From Marinobacter sp. SS5-14b (GTDB lineage Bacteria; Pseudomonadota; Gammaproteobacteria; Pseudomonadales; Oleiphilaceae): a DNA stretch of 64,000 nucleotides. Position 1 is the stretch's first letter. Each line of letters starts with the position of its first letter. The translations under genes were made by a program, and so were the position numbers. The stretch spans positions 40,509 to 104,508 of the forward strand of contig NZ_JASSVM010000010.1 in the NCBI RefSeq assembly GCF_030541005.1, in the 5' to 3' direction. This document shows positions 1-8,890 of the stretch, one piece after another. Under the pieces are notes generated by a model. It was not told the DNA's origin. It saw only the letters and a list, made by a program, of their open reading frames with translations, and ran no database searches.

Positions 1-399
1 GTCGTTGCACTCTTCCTGCCCACCGAAACACGAACGACCCGCATGCCAGGCACGATCGAAGCAGTTAACAAATTGCACGACAGAACCATCCCTGCGAACC
101 AGAGCGTGGGCCGAAACCTGCAGATCTGCAATCAGCTCAAAATAAGGATGTGCCTGCCGCTCAAGTCGGTTGCAGAAAAAATCTTCAATGTAAGAGCCGC
201 CAAACTGACCAGGGGGAAGGCTGATGTTGTGCACCACCAACAGCGATATGGCCGCGTTTTCAGGCCGGGGACCAAAATTGGGAGAGGGGCACCATCTGCT
301 GCCGGGAAACCGGCCGGTTGCTCGCAACTCGGCAACCTGCGCATTGAATGTGGCAGCAGAAAACGGTGCTTCAGGGGAGTCGGTTCGTGTATTGGGCAA
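1..399 (-). CDS. ampD: N-acetyl-anhydromuramyl-L-alanine amidase AmpD (3' part cut by window edge)
   Basis: This is the N-terminal part of the cytosolic amidase that removes the stem peptide from 1,6-anhydromuropeptides in cell-wall recycling; in many gammaproteobacteria its loss induces AmpC beta-lactamase. The reading frame gives SLLVVHNISLPPGQFGG, which holds the first zinc-ligand histidine, then QAHPYFELIADLQVSAH and a WHAG motif, all collinear with known AmpD. There is no ATG. The frame opens after a TGA at 403-405, and a TTG at 397-399 follows a GGATGAG stretch. A second TTG at 325-327 would give a length closer to E. coli AmpD, so the start is uncertain. The remaining C-terminus lies left of base 1. 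Confidence 0.85.
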   Translation of the reverse strand, partial: MPNTRTDSPEAPFSAATFNAQVAELRATGRFPGSRWCPSPNFGPRPENAAISLLVVHNISLPPGQFGGSYIEDFFCNRLERQAHPYFELIADLQVSAHALVRRDGSVVQFVNCFDRAWHAGRSCFGGQEECND

Positions 400-472
400 G
401 GCTCATCCAAAGGCGCAATGAGTGGCGTATAGATTCGATTGAATCACAAAGCGCCCTCAGATGCTATGGAAT

Positions 473-493
473 CACCCGGCTGTTAACCGGGTG
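473..493. terminator. 7-bp hairpin between DUF1631 gene and ampD
   Basis: CACCCGG and CCGGGTG are exact inverted repeats around a 7-nt loop, directly abutting the stop codon of the minus-strand DUF1631 gene. No T-run follows on the minus strand, so it is at best a weak terminator or an mRNA 3' stabiliser. Confidence 0.3.
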
Positions 494-2776
494 TCAGTCT
501 TTTCGGCTGTGCCTCAGATTATCGATAATAGACTCCAGGGCACGGTCGAAAATAAGCCCGTCATCCAGCAACGAGATAGAACCCTCCTGCATCGCCCGGG
601 CAAGGTCATCGCGCTGGAATTCGGCGACCTTGGCGCCACTCCGATTGACAAAAATATACTTGCCCGTTGCTTTGATAAACGCCGCCAGCTTGCAACGCAA
701 CCGGGTATCATCCCTTTGCAGCTCCAGCCAGGAGCCAACCCGCAACTGATCCGCCTTATCAATCCATTGTTGCGCCAACTCACTCTCAGGTGCCTGGTCA
801 ACATTGGATTCTTCAGGCGTATCCACCGGCTCTGCCACTTCAGGAGCCAGCGCCTCCGGTTCCGCAGCCAGACTCTGTGGTTCCGAAGCAACCGGAGCTT
901 TAACCTCAGTGACATCCAGAGCGGCGGGTGGAACATCCAGGTTATCAAGCGGAGCGCGATTCTCTTCTACGGGCGCCGTGACCAGCTTTTGGAACACATC
1001 GACATGAACCAGCTCAAGGTCTCTGATTGCCGCGTCCGTAGCAAACGGGTCCCAGGAAATTTCCTGCAGCGCTTTTCTCAGATCTTCAACAACGTCGGGA
1101 ATGGCCCGCAGTAATTCAGAACGGGTCTCCGGTGATACCGGATGCGGGTCCACGCTCCACACCAATCGGCCCGTCAGTTCGCAGGCGCTCTCCCAAAATT
1201 CGCTTTCCTCACCGTGACGCAGCGCCACCCACTGCAGGTAGCGAGTCCAAGGTTCTTTGAGCATCTGTAACACGGGCTCAGGAATATCACGGTTTGAGGA
1301 TTGCTCCTCGATCAGGCGTTCCGCCGCCTGACTGGCCCGTTCCTGCCGCGCCCGGCCTTCTTCTGCATCCCTTAACCGTTGTTCCACCAGCTCCCGGCGA
1401 CGACGGTCCAGATCCATAAAATGACCGAAGTCTTTCAGGAGTTCTTCAAATAATTCAACCCGCTCTGTGAACTCGGACAGTACCCGACCCACTATTTCTT
1501 CAATTTTTTCTCGCAGTGGGTCCCGCATACCCGGGCGCTTCTCACTCCAACCGATTGCTGCCAATGCGAGCTCGTTCAGCAGCTTGCGAACCGGGTGCCC
1601 ACCACGATTGAAAAAGTTACGGTCACTCAGAGCCACTTTCAGAACCGGGATCTGCAAGCGGCCAATCAACGCTTTCATAACCGGATGCAACTGACGGTCT
1701 TCCAGGATGAAATCGAACAGCATGGACACCAGGTTAATCACATCACTGTTTACCTGGCCAACCGACACTTGTCCTCCGCCCTGAGGCTGCAACACAGGCT
1801 GCAACTGCTCCCGTAAGGGAATAATCTGTTCGCCCCCCTGAGCGTGCGATGCACCCTGTAGCTCGTTCAGCTTGGCCAGCAGGTGGCTCGTATCCAGAAC
1901 GAGCGCGCCCGGCTGAGTCACCGAAGCGCCCGACCCGCTACCTTGATGCAACAGGGCACTCAGTTCATTAAACGTGGGCGAAGCACCTCCCTGAGAATAA
2001 CGAGACTGCCCCCCTGCCCCGAAGCCACCAACTGAGGTACCGGGTACCGGCACCGTTTTCCTGGCCGACGGCTGAGAACCTGCCACCGGAGGCTTCTTCA
2101 TCTCCGGCAGCACCCCTTCTGCGATCAGAGTACGATTGCACTCCTGATAGAAGTCGCCAAGCTGGTCTGACAACATGCGCTCAAACAGTTTGAGAACCAC
2201 CAATTTGGCGCGAATATCAATATCGAGATCTGAGCAAGCCTCAGCAATACCACCACACAACACTTCGGGGCTGAGTGGAATCTGGTCTTCCGTCAGCGCC
2301 AGCTCCGGCACCACATGCCGGATTCTGGCGGCGAGAAGGCTCAAGGATTCCTGGTAACGGTTTCTCAGACGGTTCGTCAGATTTTCAATGGCAACCTGCT
2401 GTTCAAGGTCAGAGTGGTCAAGCAAACTCAGGGAATCACGGTCTGCGTCCTCAAGGGACCGAGCTTTACTCACGGGCCGGAATGACCCCAGCTCGTTAAA
2501 GGCCTGACTCACTTTCTGGAGTATCGACACAGTCATCGCCTTGCGACGCAGGCGAAGCTCTCGCATGGCGTCAAAGTAGGCGGCCTGGTCTTGATTGGAA
2601 CCCGCGCGATCTGCCAGCGCAAACAGACTGTCATCGGCCTGTTCGAAAAAACTGCCCAACACCGTTTTCAGCGACCGACCGGAGGCGTCACGCAGCCGCA
2701 CCAGAGCAGAAGGCAATGAAAATCTGCCTACCGCCTTCTGGCCAGTCAAGTGAACAACCTTGTTGTCTTGTGCCAT
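494..2776 (-). CDS. DUF1631 family protein
   Basis: This 760-residue protein belongs to the DUF1631 family, which is sometimes mislabelled as thymidine phosphorylase. It is mostly alpha-helical and charged. A low-complexity Gly/Ser/Gln segment near residues 225-330 separates two helical halves, and the second half has a heptad-like stretch around DLDRRRRELVEQRLRDAEE. An acidic Pro/Glu/Ala-rich linker leads to a compact C-terminal domain starting near WIDKADQLRVGSWLEL. No signal peptide or membrane segment is visible. The ATG at 2776 is preceded by GGAG at good spacing and is preferred over an upstream alternative at 2818. Its place between ampD and nadC is typical of Pseudomonas-like genomes. 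The function is unknown. Confidence 0.8.
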   Translation of the reverse strand: MAQDNKVVHLTGQKAVGRFSLPSALVRLRDASGRSLKTVLGSFFEQADDSLFALADRAGSNQDQAAYFDAMRELRLRRKAMTVSILQKVSQAFNELGSFRPVSKARSLEDADRDSLSLLDHSDLEQQVAIENLTNRLRNRYQESLSLLAARIRHVVPELALTEDQIPLSPEVLCGGIAEACSDLDIDIRAKLVVLKLFERMLSDQLGDFYQECNRTLIAEGVLPEMKKPPVAGSQPSARKTVPVPGTSVGGFGAGGQSRYSQGGASPTFNELSALLHQGSGSGASVTQPGALVLDTSHLLAKLNELQGASHAQGGEQIIPLREQLQPVLQPQGGGQVSVGQVNSDVINLVSMLFDFILEDRQLHPVMKALIGRLQIPVLKVALSDRNFFNRGGHPVRKLLNELALAAIGWSEKRPGMRDPLREKIEEIVGRVLSEFTERVELFEELLKDFGHFMDLDRRRRELVEQRLRDAEEGRARQERASQAAERLIEEQSSNRDIPEPVLQMLKEPWTRYLQWVALRHGEESEFWESACELTGRLVWSVDPHPVSPETRSELLRAIPDVVEDLRKALQEISWDPFATDAAIRDLELVHVDVFQKLVTAPVEENRAPLDNLDVPPAALDVTEVKAPVASEPQSLAAEPEALAPEVAEPVDTPEESNVDQAPESELAQQWIDKADQLRVGSWLELQRDDTRLRCKLAAFIKATGKYIFVNRSGAKVAEFQRDDLARAMQEGSISLLDDGLIFDRALESIIDNLRHSRKD

Positions 2777-2847
2777 GGGGATGCTCCGGTTTGGTTCTGC
2801 TGAAGGTACTTGGACCACGCTCTAGTTACATGATATAGCCGGGCTTC

Positions 2848-2906
2848 GTCACCTTGTGTCAGAAATTGTCACCTTTTGTGCAACGTCGAACTGCGTCACA
2901 TTTTAG
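2848..2906. repeat. Three GTCAC-type direct repeats in the DUF1631-nadC divergent region
   Basis: GTCACCTTGTG (2848), GTCACCTTTTG (2868) and GTCACATTTTAG (2895) share a GTCAC(C/A)TT core and are 20 and 27 nt apart. They sit between divergent start codons, where operators would be expected. No regulator can be named from the sequence. Confidence 0.35.
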
Positions 2907-3000
2907 CACCCTTTGCGCTTGCCATTTTGCGAAACCCCGTTCGGGCAGTAGAATTGCGGACCTGACCCAAATCCATTTATTTTTCAGCCGGAAAGCGACC

Positions 3001-3843
3001 ATGATCACTCCCGAACTGCTTCGTCAGGCCCGCATTGAAAATGTTGCCCAAAGCCTCCGGGAGGACATTGGCGACGGCGACATCACCGCCATGCTGATCC
3101 CGGCAGAAAAACACGCTCAGGGGCGGGTTATTACCCGAGAGGCTGCGAGACTCGCCGGCAAAGACTGGGTGAATGAGGTGTTCCGGCAGGTTGACCCCAG
3201 CGTCGAACTGGAATGGCTGTTCGAAGATGGCGACGATATACCGGCCGACAGCGTTATTTTCCGTATGTCAGGCCCGGCAAGATCGCTTCTGACGGCGGAG
3301 CGGGCCGCATTGAACTGGCTGCAGACCCTGTCAGCGGTTGCAACACGGTGCGCAAGCTACGCGGCCCGGGTTTCGCACACCCAGGTGCGACTTCTGGACA
3401 CCCGAAAAACGCTGCCAGGATTAAGGCTTGCGCAAAAATACGCGGTAACCTGCGGTGGCTGCAGCAATCATCGAATTGGCTTGTGGGACGCCTTCCTGAT
3501 CAAAGAAAACCACATCGCCGCCTGCGGCTCGATTGCCGCCGCGGTTGCCGAAGCACACAGAATCGCTCCGGGAAAACCCGTCGAAGTGGAAACCGAAACC
3601 ATGGATGAGCTGAGCCAGGCTCTGGATGCAGGGGCAGATATCATCATGCTGGACGAGTTTTCTCTGGCCGATATGGCCCGAGCTGTTGAAGTGGTAGCCG
3701 GGCGGGCAAAGCTGGAGGCGTCAGGCGGAATCAATGAGCAGACACTGGTCCCCATTGCCGAGACGGGCGTGGATTACATCTCTATTGGCACCCTGACGAA
3801 GGACGTAAAGGCCATCGATCTGTCCATGCGCCTGGAGGATTGA
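3001..3843 (+). CDS. nadC: Quinolinate phosphoribosyltransferase (nicotinate-nucleotide pyrophosphorylase, carboxylating)
   Basis: NadC converts quinolinate and PRPP to nicotinate mononucleotide, CO2 and pyrophosphate in de novo NAD synthesis. The 280-residue length is normal. Family motifs are clear: [10 protein letters not shown] near the N-terminus, [36 protein letters not shown] with the catalytic Lys and His, [17 protein letters not shown] and ASGGIN. The ATG at 3001 follows GGAAAG; the open frame runs upstream to 2854 but without family-like sequence. The usual GGG before x-N-H-R reads GGC here (CGGCSNHR), a small departure from the family. It is transcribed divergently from the DUF1631 gene and is probably monocistronic. 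Confidence 0.96.
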   Translation: MITPELLRQARIENVAQSLREDIGDGDITAMLIPAEKHAQGRVITREAARLAGKDWVNEVFRQVDPSVELEWLFEDGDDIPADSVIFRMSGPARSLLTAERAALNWLQTLSAVATRCASYAARVSHTQVRLLDTRKTLPGLRLAQKYAVTCGGCSNHRIGLWDAFLIKENHIAACGSIAAAVAEAHRIAPGKPVEVETETMDELSQALDAGADIIMLDEFSLADMARAVEVVAGRAKLEASGGINEQTLVPIAETGVDYISIGTLTKDVKAIDLSMRLED

Positions 3844-3861
3844 CGCTGGCGGACGCCCCGA

Positions 3862-4197
3862 TCAGCGCCCGGACAACAGCGTGTCCATTTCAACCAGTGC
3901 GCGAACCAGCCCGGTACCCGACTGGCTCCGCCCCCGGAAATGCTCTTCTGCCATCGGCGCTATGCCAGAGGCCGATGGCAAGGGCATGCCCGCTTCCACC
4001 AATAGCTTCATTCGTTCGATAAACACGAATTGAAGCCACTGGGTAAACTCCATGGTATCCAGGCAGAACGGCTGAGTGCTCTCGAATGCCTCAGCAGGCG
4101 GCACCTCAGGCTGCCACTCGCCAAGCTGCCTGAGCTCTAACTCAATCTGAAGCAGACTGTCTGTAATCTGGTCCAGGCGGCGCTGTTCTTCGTGCAT
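3862..4197 (-). CDS. YqcC-like protein (DUF446 family)
   Basis: This is a 111-residue soluble, helical protein of the YqcC/DUF446 family. The recognisable stretch is PFCLDTMEFTQWLQFVFIERMKLLVEAG with the following MPLPSASGIAPMAEE, which is the conserved centre of the family. The role is unknown; the E. coli homologue lies next to the pseudouridine synthase truC. Here it starts 15 nt after the end of the ParA-like gene and is likely the last gene of that minus-strand group. Its 3' end faces nadC, 18 nt away. Confidence 0.85.
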   Translation of the reverse strand: MHEEQRRLDQITDSLLQIELELRQLGEWQPEVPPAEAFESTQPFCLDTMEFTQWLQFVFIERMKLLVEAGMPLPSASGIAPMAEEHFRGRSQSGTGLVRALVEMDTLLSGR

Positions 4198-4212
4198 CCT
4201 CAGTTACCTCGA

Positions 4213-5010
4213 TCAGTCAGCCAGCGGCTCCAACTCTACCGCCTCACCATGCAAGACCCGGTACAGGTCCTCAAATTGCCCGGTCAGCGGGTGCTTCGGC
4301 GCCATATGGATCAGGGGCTGCCGGCTTTGGTGTGATTCTTTCATTTTTACCGAGCTGGACAAGCGCACCGGCAGCACTGGCAACCCCTCTTCAGTAAGCT
4401 CCCGAACAAGCTGCTTCGGCAGGCTGGCCCTGGGCTGGAACTGGTTGGCAATAATACCTTCCACCACCAGCTCGTCATTATGGTCTTCCTGTAACTCACG
4501 TATTTCATGCAGGATGCTGTAAAGCGCCTGACGCGAAAAATCATCACAATCGAAAGGGATCAGGCAACGCTGCGCCGCAATCAGTGCGGAGCGGGTGTAG
4601 AAATTCAGCGCAGGCGCAGTATCAATATAAATTTCATCAAAACTGTCACTGAGTTTTTTCAAAAACTCGCGCAACTTATAGATCTTATGCTTGGCCTCAA
4701 GCTTGCGCTCAAGAAAATCGAGCTCCGGACTGGATGGCAACACAAAGAGATTGCTAAAAGGAGACGCGTGGACAAATTCGTCCGGACGGCGGTTGAACAC
4801 ACTGAACGCAACCGTCTGCTCCATCAGATCGGCGACGGTATCCTTCAATTCAGACGCAGGCTTGCCCAACAGGTAGTGCGTTGAGTTGCCCTGGGGGTCA
4901 AGATCCACCACCAGGGTGCGCTTGCCCCGTGCAGCACTGATGGCCGCAAGATTACAGGTTATGCTGGACTTGCCTACACCGCCTTTCTGGTTGAATACCA
5001 CCCGTCTCAT
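4213..5010 (-). CDS. ParA/MinD-like ATPase, without a ParB neighbour
   Basis: This 265-residue ATPase belongs to the SIMIBI/ParA family. It has the deviant Walker A KGGVGKSS near residues 9-16 with the signature first lysine, the switch motif VVDLDPQGNSTHYLL, and a Walker B-like DEIYIDTAPALN. It has no N-terminal DNA-binding domain. It is not the chromosomal parAB pair: there is no parB, and the neighbours are YqcC-like and Hda genes. Such solitary ParA proteins usually place protein cargo rather than DNA, but the cargo cannot be inferred here. It lies 39 nt downstream of hda and may be co-transcribed with it. Confidence 0.88.
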   Translation of the reverse strand: MRRVVFNQKGGVGKSSITCNLAAISAARGKRTLVVDLDPQGNSTHYLLGKPASELKDTVADLMEQTVAFSVFNRRPDEFVHASPFSNLFVLPSSPELDFLERKLEAKHKIYKLREFLKKLSDSFDEIYIDTAPALNFYTRSALIAAQRCLIPFDCDDFSRQALYSILHEIRELQEDHNDELVVEGIIANQFQPRASLPKQLVRELTEEGLPVLPVRLSSSVKMKESHQSRQPLIHMAPKHPLTGQFEDLYRVLHGEAVELEPLAD

Positions 5011-5049
5011 GTCGTCTCTCCAAGAGTATTTATAGTTCTGATTCCATTA

Positions 5050-5748
5050 CTACCACCCCATCACGGATTTAACGAACGGAATGGTCAAACGCCTTTGGGC
5101 CTGAAGGGAGTTTTCATCGAGCGTATCCAGAATACCCAACAGCTCGCCAAGCCTCCTTGGCGCGCGGCGCATAATGTAAGTTGTCACATCGTCGCTCATC
5201 ACCAGGCCCCGCTGTTCGGCTCGTGCCATCAAAATGCGCATTCTGTCTTCATCCCGGTACAGTCCCAGCTGAAGAAGCAAACCGTGAGACAGTCTTGAGA
5301 TGAGATCCTGCAGTTCAAAAGGCAGCGATCCCGGCACTTCCGACAAGGTCACCACCAACAGACCACCACCGTCGAGCACACGGTTGTACAAATGAAAAAC
5401 CGCTTCTTCCCAGTCGGCCTTTCCGGCGACTTGCTCCAGGTCGTCAAGGCAGACCACCGCGTGTGATTCAAGGCCCGCTAATGCCTCCGGGCCAAAAGGT
5501 AGCAGCTCGGTGATACTGATACACACGCCGGCGCGGCCCAACTGTTCCGCCTTATGGCAGACCGCCTGAAGCAAATGACTCTTGCCGGTATCCGAATCTC
5601 CGCACACCACGACAACTGGCAAACCCTGAGGCGCCAAACATAGGGCCTCAAGGCGCTGGGCGACCTCCCGGTTCCGCTCACCATGGAAATTATCGAACCG
5701 GGCGTCATCTCTGAGCTTGACGCCAAGAACCATCTGCGACGGTATCAC
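5050..5748 (-). CDS. hda: DnaA regulatory inactivator Hda
   Basis: Hda is the AAA+ DnaA paralogue that, bound to the DNA-loaded beta clamp, stimulates hydrolysis of DnaA-bound ATP and limits re-initiation. The protein has 232 residues. A GTG start at 5748 is preferred because it makes a 4-base GTGA overlap with the upstream gene, has GGAGG upstream, and places IPSQMVLGVKLRDD at the very N-terminus, where the family carries its QL-x-L clamp-binding motif (here QMVLGV). GDSDTGKSHLLQAV is the P-loop, with D for the commoner E/S, and VVCLDDLEQV is Walker B. RLGELLGILDTLD belongs to the C-terminal lid. The open frame upstream to 5781 lies inside pgsA. Confidence 0.9.
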   Translation of the reverse strand: MIPSQMVLGVKLRDDARFDNFHGERNREVAQRLEALCLAPQGLPVVVVCGDSDTGKSHLLQAVCHKAEQLGRAGVCISITELLPFGPEALAGLESHAVVCLDDLEQVAGKADWEEAVFHLYNRVLDGGGLLVVTLSEVPGSLPFELQDLISRLSHGLLLQLGLYRDEDRMRILMARAEQRGLVMSDDVTTYIMRRAPRRLGELLGILDTLDENSLQAQRRLTIPFVKSVMGW

Positions 5749-6305
5749 GACCGCTTTGCCCTCCAGGCCCGCAAGCTCCACACCAGAATGTAATGGCCAC
5801 CACTGAATGCAGCTGAGACTGCCACCAGCCAGACACCCGCGGTCAGCACCCAGGGCTGCATCGGCAATTCCGCCAGCAGAATAATAATGGCCAACGCGAC
5901 CAGAATCTGGATGAAGGTATTCATTTTGCCAGGGACACTCGGCTCCATGTCAAAACGGCCAACGCCGTAATGATAAGCCAGAGCACCACAAACAATAATC
6001 AGGTCACGCCCGAGCACCACAACAAACAGCCAAACGGGCAGAACGTCGGTGATGGTCAGCATGAGATAAGCCGTAATGAGCAGAGCCTTGTCGGCCAGCG
6101 GATCTGCAATGGCACCCAGCCGTGTCCGCCAGTTGAAGTACCTGGCAAGAAAACCGTCAAACGCGTCAGTTAATGCAGCAACAACAAAAATCAACAAAGA
6201 AAGCCGGTAGCTCCCTTCAAGCAGAGCACCGGCGAATGGGACAATCAGCACGATCCGCAAAAATGTCAGGGCGTTGGGGATCCAGCGCCACTGCTGCGAT
6301 TTCAC
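5745..6305 (-). CDS. CDP-alcohol phosphatidyltransferase (PgsA-like)
   Basis: This 186-residue integral membrane enzyme carries the full family signature D-x2-DG-x2-AR-x8-G-x3-D-x3-D, read as DAFDGFLAR followed by RLGAIADPLADK. About five or six hydrophobic helices are visible. Members join CDP-diacylglycerol to an alcohol; the nearest role is phosphatidylglycerophosphate synthase (pgsA), but a cardiolipin-synthase-like or other alcohol specificity cannot be excluded. The start at 6305 lies about 20 nt after the DUF2066 gene, and the end overlaps hda by 4 bases, so DUF2066-pgsA-hda is probably one operon. Confidence 0.88.
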   Translation of the reverse strand: MKSQQWRWIPNALTFLRIVLIVPFAGALLEGSYRLSLLIFVVAALTDAFDGFLARYFNWRTRLGAIADPLADKALLITAYLMLTITDVLPVWLFVVVLGRDLIIVCGALAYHYGVGRFDMEPSVPGKMNTFIQILVALAIIILLAELPMQPWVLTAGVWLVAVSAAFSGGHYILVWSLRAWRAKRS

Positions 6306-6326
6306 CTGGCTGCCTCCATTAAAAAA

Positions 6327-7595
6327 TCAGTCGCCATCACCAGAGCCCGGCGCAAGCTGCCAACGGTAGTACAGTACCTCGTACAACGACTCAAAAGCCT
6401 GCTCGGCATCCTGCTCATCGCCTTCCGGTAACGGCTGATAGGCAAACATGGACTCTCCTTCGGCCGCCGCACCCGCCTCTTCCAATGCGCCTTCGGGCAT
6501 TTCGCTTTCAGCTGAGTCAGCTTTCGGATCCTCAACTGGTCCGGCGTTCTGAGGCTCCACTGTCTGAGCGTCCTGAACCACAAACCGCGGGTCCAGGGCG
6601 ATATACTCACGCAACTGATCCAGTTCTCCGGTAAACGAGATCTGAATCGTCAAACGCTCACCACGAACGCGGGAAGGCCCTACGGACAGCACCGGAGTCA
6701 GGCTCTGGAGCGCCTTCGTAATAGTGCCGTAGTCGGCAAGCGTGTTCACCCCGTCCAGTACAACGTCAACTTTCGGTGAGTCGCCAACATCGCCCGCGGA
6801 TACCGCATAACGACTGGCGTATAGCTCAGCCCACTGATCAATCACCGCGACCGCCAGAGCTTCCGGACTTTCAGCACTCGCGGAGCGCTCACTGGCATCC
6901 ATCCCCATGCCTTTGAAGACCCATCCCGCACGCCATTGACCACCGGAACGGCTGATACGCATCAATGCCAGCACGTCATTGGGCAGGTTCTCGGAGGCAC
7001 TCTCAATACGACCGACGAACTGCCCCCAAAGGTCGGACAGCAACGTTCGCTCATTGTCAAAGCTTGCAGGAGGCAGCGCGACCGGCAGCCCACGCTCGGA
7101 GGCAGCCGCAAGAAAAAGCTGTCTCCAGGGTGACCCATTCGCTCCCGGCTGTTCAGATGATGAGCCCTCGGCCCGGGTAATCAATTGGCGCTGACCACGG
7201 TCTTCTACCGCAATCCAGGCCAGTGTCAGCGGGCGGTTAGCGCCCCACACCGGTGCATTGACAGAGGCGAGCGCACGATTCACACCCACCGCGCCGAAGC
7301 TCATCTGCATGCGCGTCAGCCCCTGGTCCTTGCGCACCTGGTAGGACAACAACAGCGATTCGGCGTCTTCAAGCAAGCCTGCAACCCCTTCGCGCTGCAG
7401 TACGTCGCGGCTGCCGGAAACCCTGATCAGAACCTGGCGCAATCCCGCCTCATAGCCCGCCTTCAAATCGGCTGTTCCGGTACCGGCAACAGGTACTTCG
7501 GCATTGTAAAGCCCCGAAGCCGTCACTGCGGCGGCAGGCGCTGCCACAAACAATGCAAAAACCATGGAAAACGCGACCAGCGTTCCCCGTATCAT
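6327..7595 (-). CDS. DUF2066 domain-containing exported protein
   Basis: This is a 422-residue DUF2066 protein. Starting at the ATG at 7595 gives MIRGTLVAFSMVFALFVAAPAAAV, a clear Sec signal peptide with cleavage after an A-x-A site; the open frame extends to 7655 but with no convincing ribosome site. The mature N-terminus (LYNAEVPVAG) and the stretch GLRQVLIRVSGSRDVL are typical of the family. The last 80 residues are acidic and Pro/Glu/Ala-rich (APVEDPKADSAESEMPEGALEEAG). It is divergent from purM and first in the pgsA-hda group, as in related genomes. The function is unknown; a periplasmic location is inferred. Confidence 0.82.
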   Translation of the reverse strand: MIRGTLVAFSMVFALFVAAPAAAVTASGLYNAEVPVAGTGTADLKAGYEAGLRQVLIRVSGSRDVLQREGVAGLLEDAESLLLSYQVRKDQGLTRMQMSFGAVGVNRALASVNAPVWGANRPLTLAWIAVEDRGQRQLITRAEGSSSEQPGANGSPWRQLFLAAASERGLPVALPPASFDNERTLLSDLWGQFVGRIESASENLPNDVLALMRISRSGGQWRAGWVFKGMGMDASERSASAESPEALAVAVIDQWAELYASRYAVSAGDVGDSPKVDVVLDGVNTLADYGTITKALQSLTPVLSVGPSRVRGERLTIQISFTGELDQLREYIALDPRFVVQDAQTVEPQNAGPVEDPKADSAESEMPEGALEEAGAAAEGESMFAYQPLPEGDEQDAEQAFESLYEVLYYRWQLAPGSGDGD

Positions 7596-7761
7596 TCTTG
7601 CCGTATACCCGTTGACTGATTGCGTCATGTAGATGTAGCACCCTGCCGTTCCCATGATTGGCGCACAGGATACACCATCACCTGTCGGCTGAGTAGCAAG
7701 GCACTGTTGCCAGTTGGCAATCTATAAATCAACGAATCACACCCATAACCGGGATTTCCAG

Positions 7762-7790
7762 TTGGAGCCCCCGTGCGCACCTGTTAAAAT
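7762..7790 (+). promoter_or_regulatory. Predicted sigma-70 promoter for purMN
   Basis: TTGGAG (7762-7767) and TAAAAT (7785-7790) are separated by exactly 17 nt, close to the TTGACA/TATAAT consensus. The -10 element ends 35 nt before the purM ATG. No PurR operator was recognised with confidence. Confidence 0.6.
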
Positions 7791-7825
7791 CCGCCGCCTG
7801 ACCCACAGGCCAACGGTTATTTTCC

Positions 7826-8890
7826 ATGAGCGAACAGAAGCCCTCCCTTACCTATCGCGATGCTGGCGTTGATATTGATGCCGGTAACGAACTGGTTAAC
7901 CGCATAAAGAATACCGCAGCCCGGACCCGCCGGCCCGAAGTGCTCGGTGGCCTTGGTGGTTTTGGCGCGATGGTATCCATCCCGGCTGGTTACAAGGAGC
8001 CGGTTCTGGTTTCTGGTACCGACGGCGTAGGCACCAAGCTTCGCCTCGCCATGCAGCTCGAAAAACACGACAGCATTGGTATCGATCTGGTTGCCATGTG
8101 CGTGAATGATCTCGTTGTGGGTGGCGCAGAGCCTTTGTTCTTTCTGGACTATTACGCCACCGGCAAACTGAATGTCGATATTGCCGCCCAAGTGGTCGAC
8201 GGTATCGGTACAGGCTGCGAACTTTCCGGTTGCGCGCTGGTCGGTGGGGAAACGGCCGAAATGCCCGGCATGTACGAAGGCGAAGACTACGACCTGGCCG
8301 GGTTCTGTGTTGGCGTGGTTGAGCGCAGCGAAATTCTCGATGGCAGCCGCGTTCAGTCAGGGGACGTATTGCTGGCCCTCGGCTCCTCAGGCCCCCACTC
8401 AAACGGCTATTCACTGATCCGCAAGATCATAGAAGTCAGCAACGCCGACATGAGCCGGCCTATGGGCGAAGGCACTCTGGCGGACGCTCTGATGGCACCC
8501 ACCCGAATTTACGTCAAAAACTTGCTGCAGCTGATTCGCGAAGTGGACGTGCGAGCCATGTCCCACATCACGGGTGGCGGACTGCCTGAAAATATTCCCA
8601 GGGTACTTCCTGACGGCACGATTGCTGCCATTGACACCCAAAGCTGGGAGCTGCCTCCGGTATTCCAGTGGCTGAAAGACGCTGGCGGCGTAGCCGCTGA
8701 AGAAATGTATCGCACCTTCAACTGCGGCATTGGCATGATTGTATGCGTACCCGCAGATCAGAAGGATCTGGCAGTGGACACACTGAACGCACTGGGCGAG
8801 ACGGTCTGGCAGGTCGGCGTGATTGAAGCCGCCGATAGCCCCGATGCACCGTCGAAAGTCCGTTACGCTCCAGGGTTGCTGAAGGCATGA
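7826..8890 (+). CDS. purM: Phosphoribosylformylglycinamidine cyclo-ligase (AIR synthetase)
   Basis: PurM closes the imidazole ring, turning FGAM and ATP into AIR, the fifth step of de novo purine synthesis. The 354-residue protein contains [15 protein letters not shown] at the N-terminus, [12 protein letters not shown], the [19 protein letters not shown] motif, [13 protein letters not shown] and [14 protein letters not shown], all standard for the family and full length. Its stop overlaps the purN start (ATGATG), giving translational coupling to the enzyme two steps earlier in the pathway. Confidence 0.98.
   Translation: MSEQKPSLTYRDAGVDIDAGNELVNRIKNTAARTRRPEVLGGLGGFGAMVSIPAGYKEPVLVSGTDGVGTKLRLAMQLEKHDSIGIDLVAMCVNDLVVGGAEPLFFLDYYATGKLNVDIAAQVVDGIGTGCELSGCALVGGETAEMPGMYEGEDYDLAGFCVGVVERSEILDGSRVQSGDVLLALGSSGPHSNGYSLIRKIIEVSNADMSRPMGEGTLADALMAPTRIYVKNLLQLIREVDVRAMSHITGGGLPENIPRVLPDGTIAAIDTQSWELPPVFQWLKDAGGVAAEEMYRTFNCGIGMIVCVPADQKDLAVDTLNALGETVWQVGVIEAADSPDAPSKVRYAPGLLKA

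Noticed and set aside
132..410. A 92-residue minus-strand frame starting with ATG near the left edge
   Set aside because: It is out of frame with the clear AmpD reading (VVHNISLPPGQFGG), which has family matches over its whole length.
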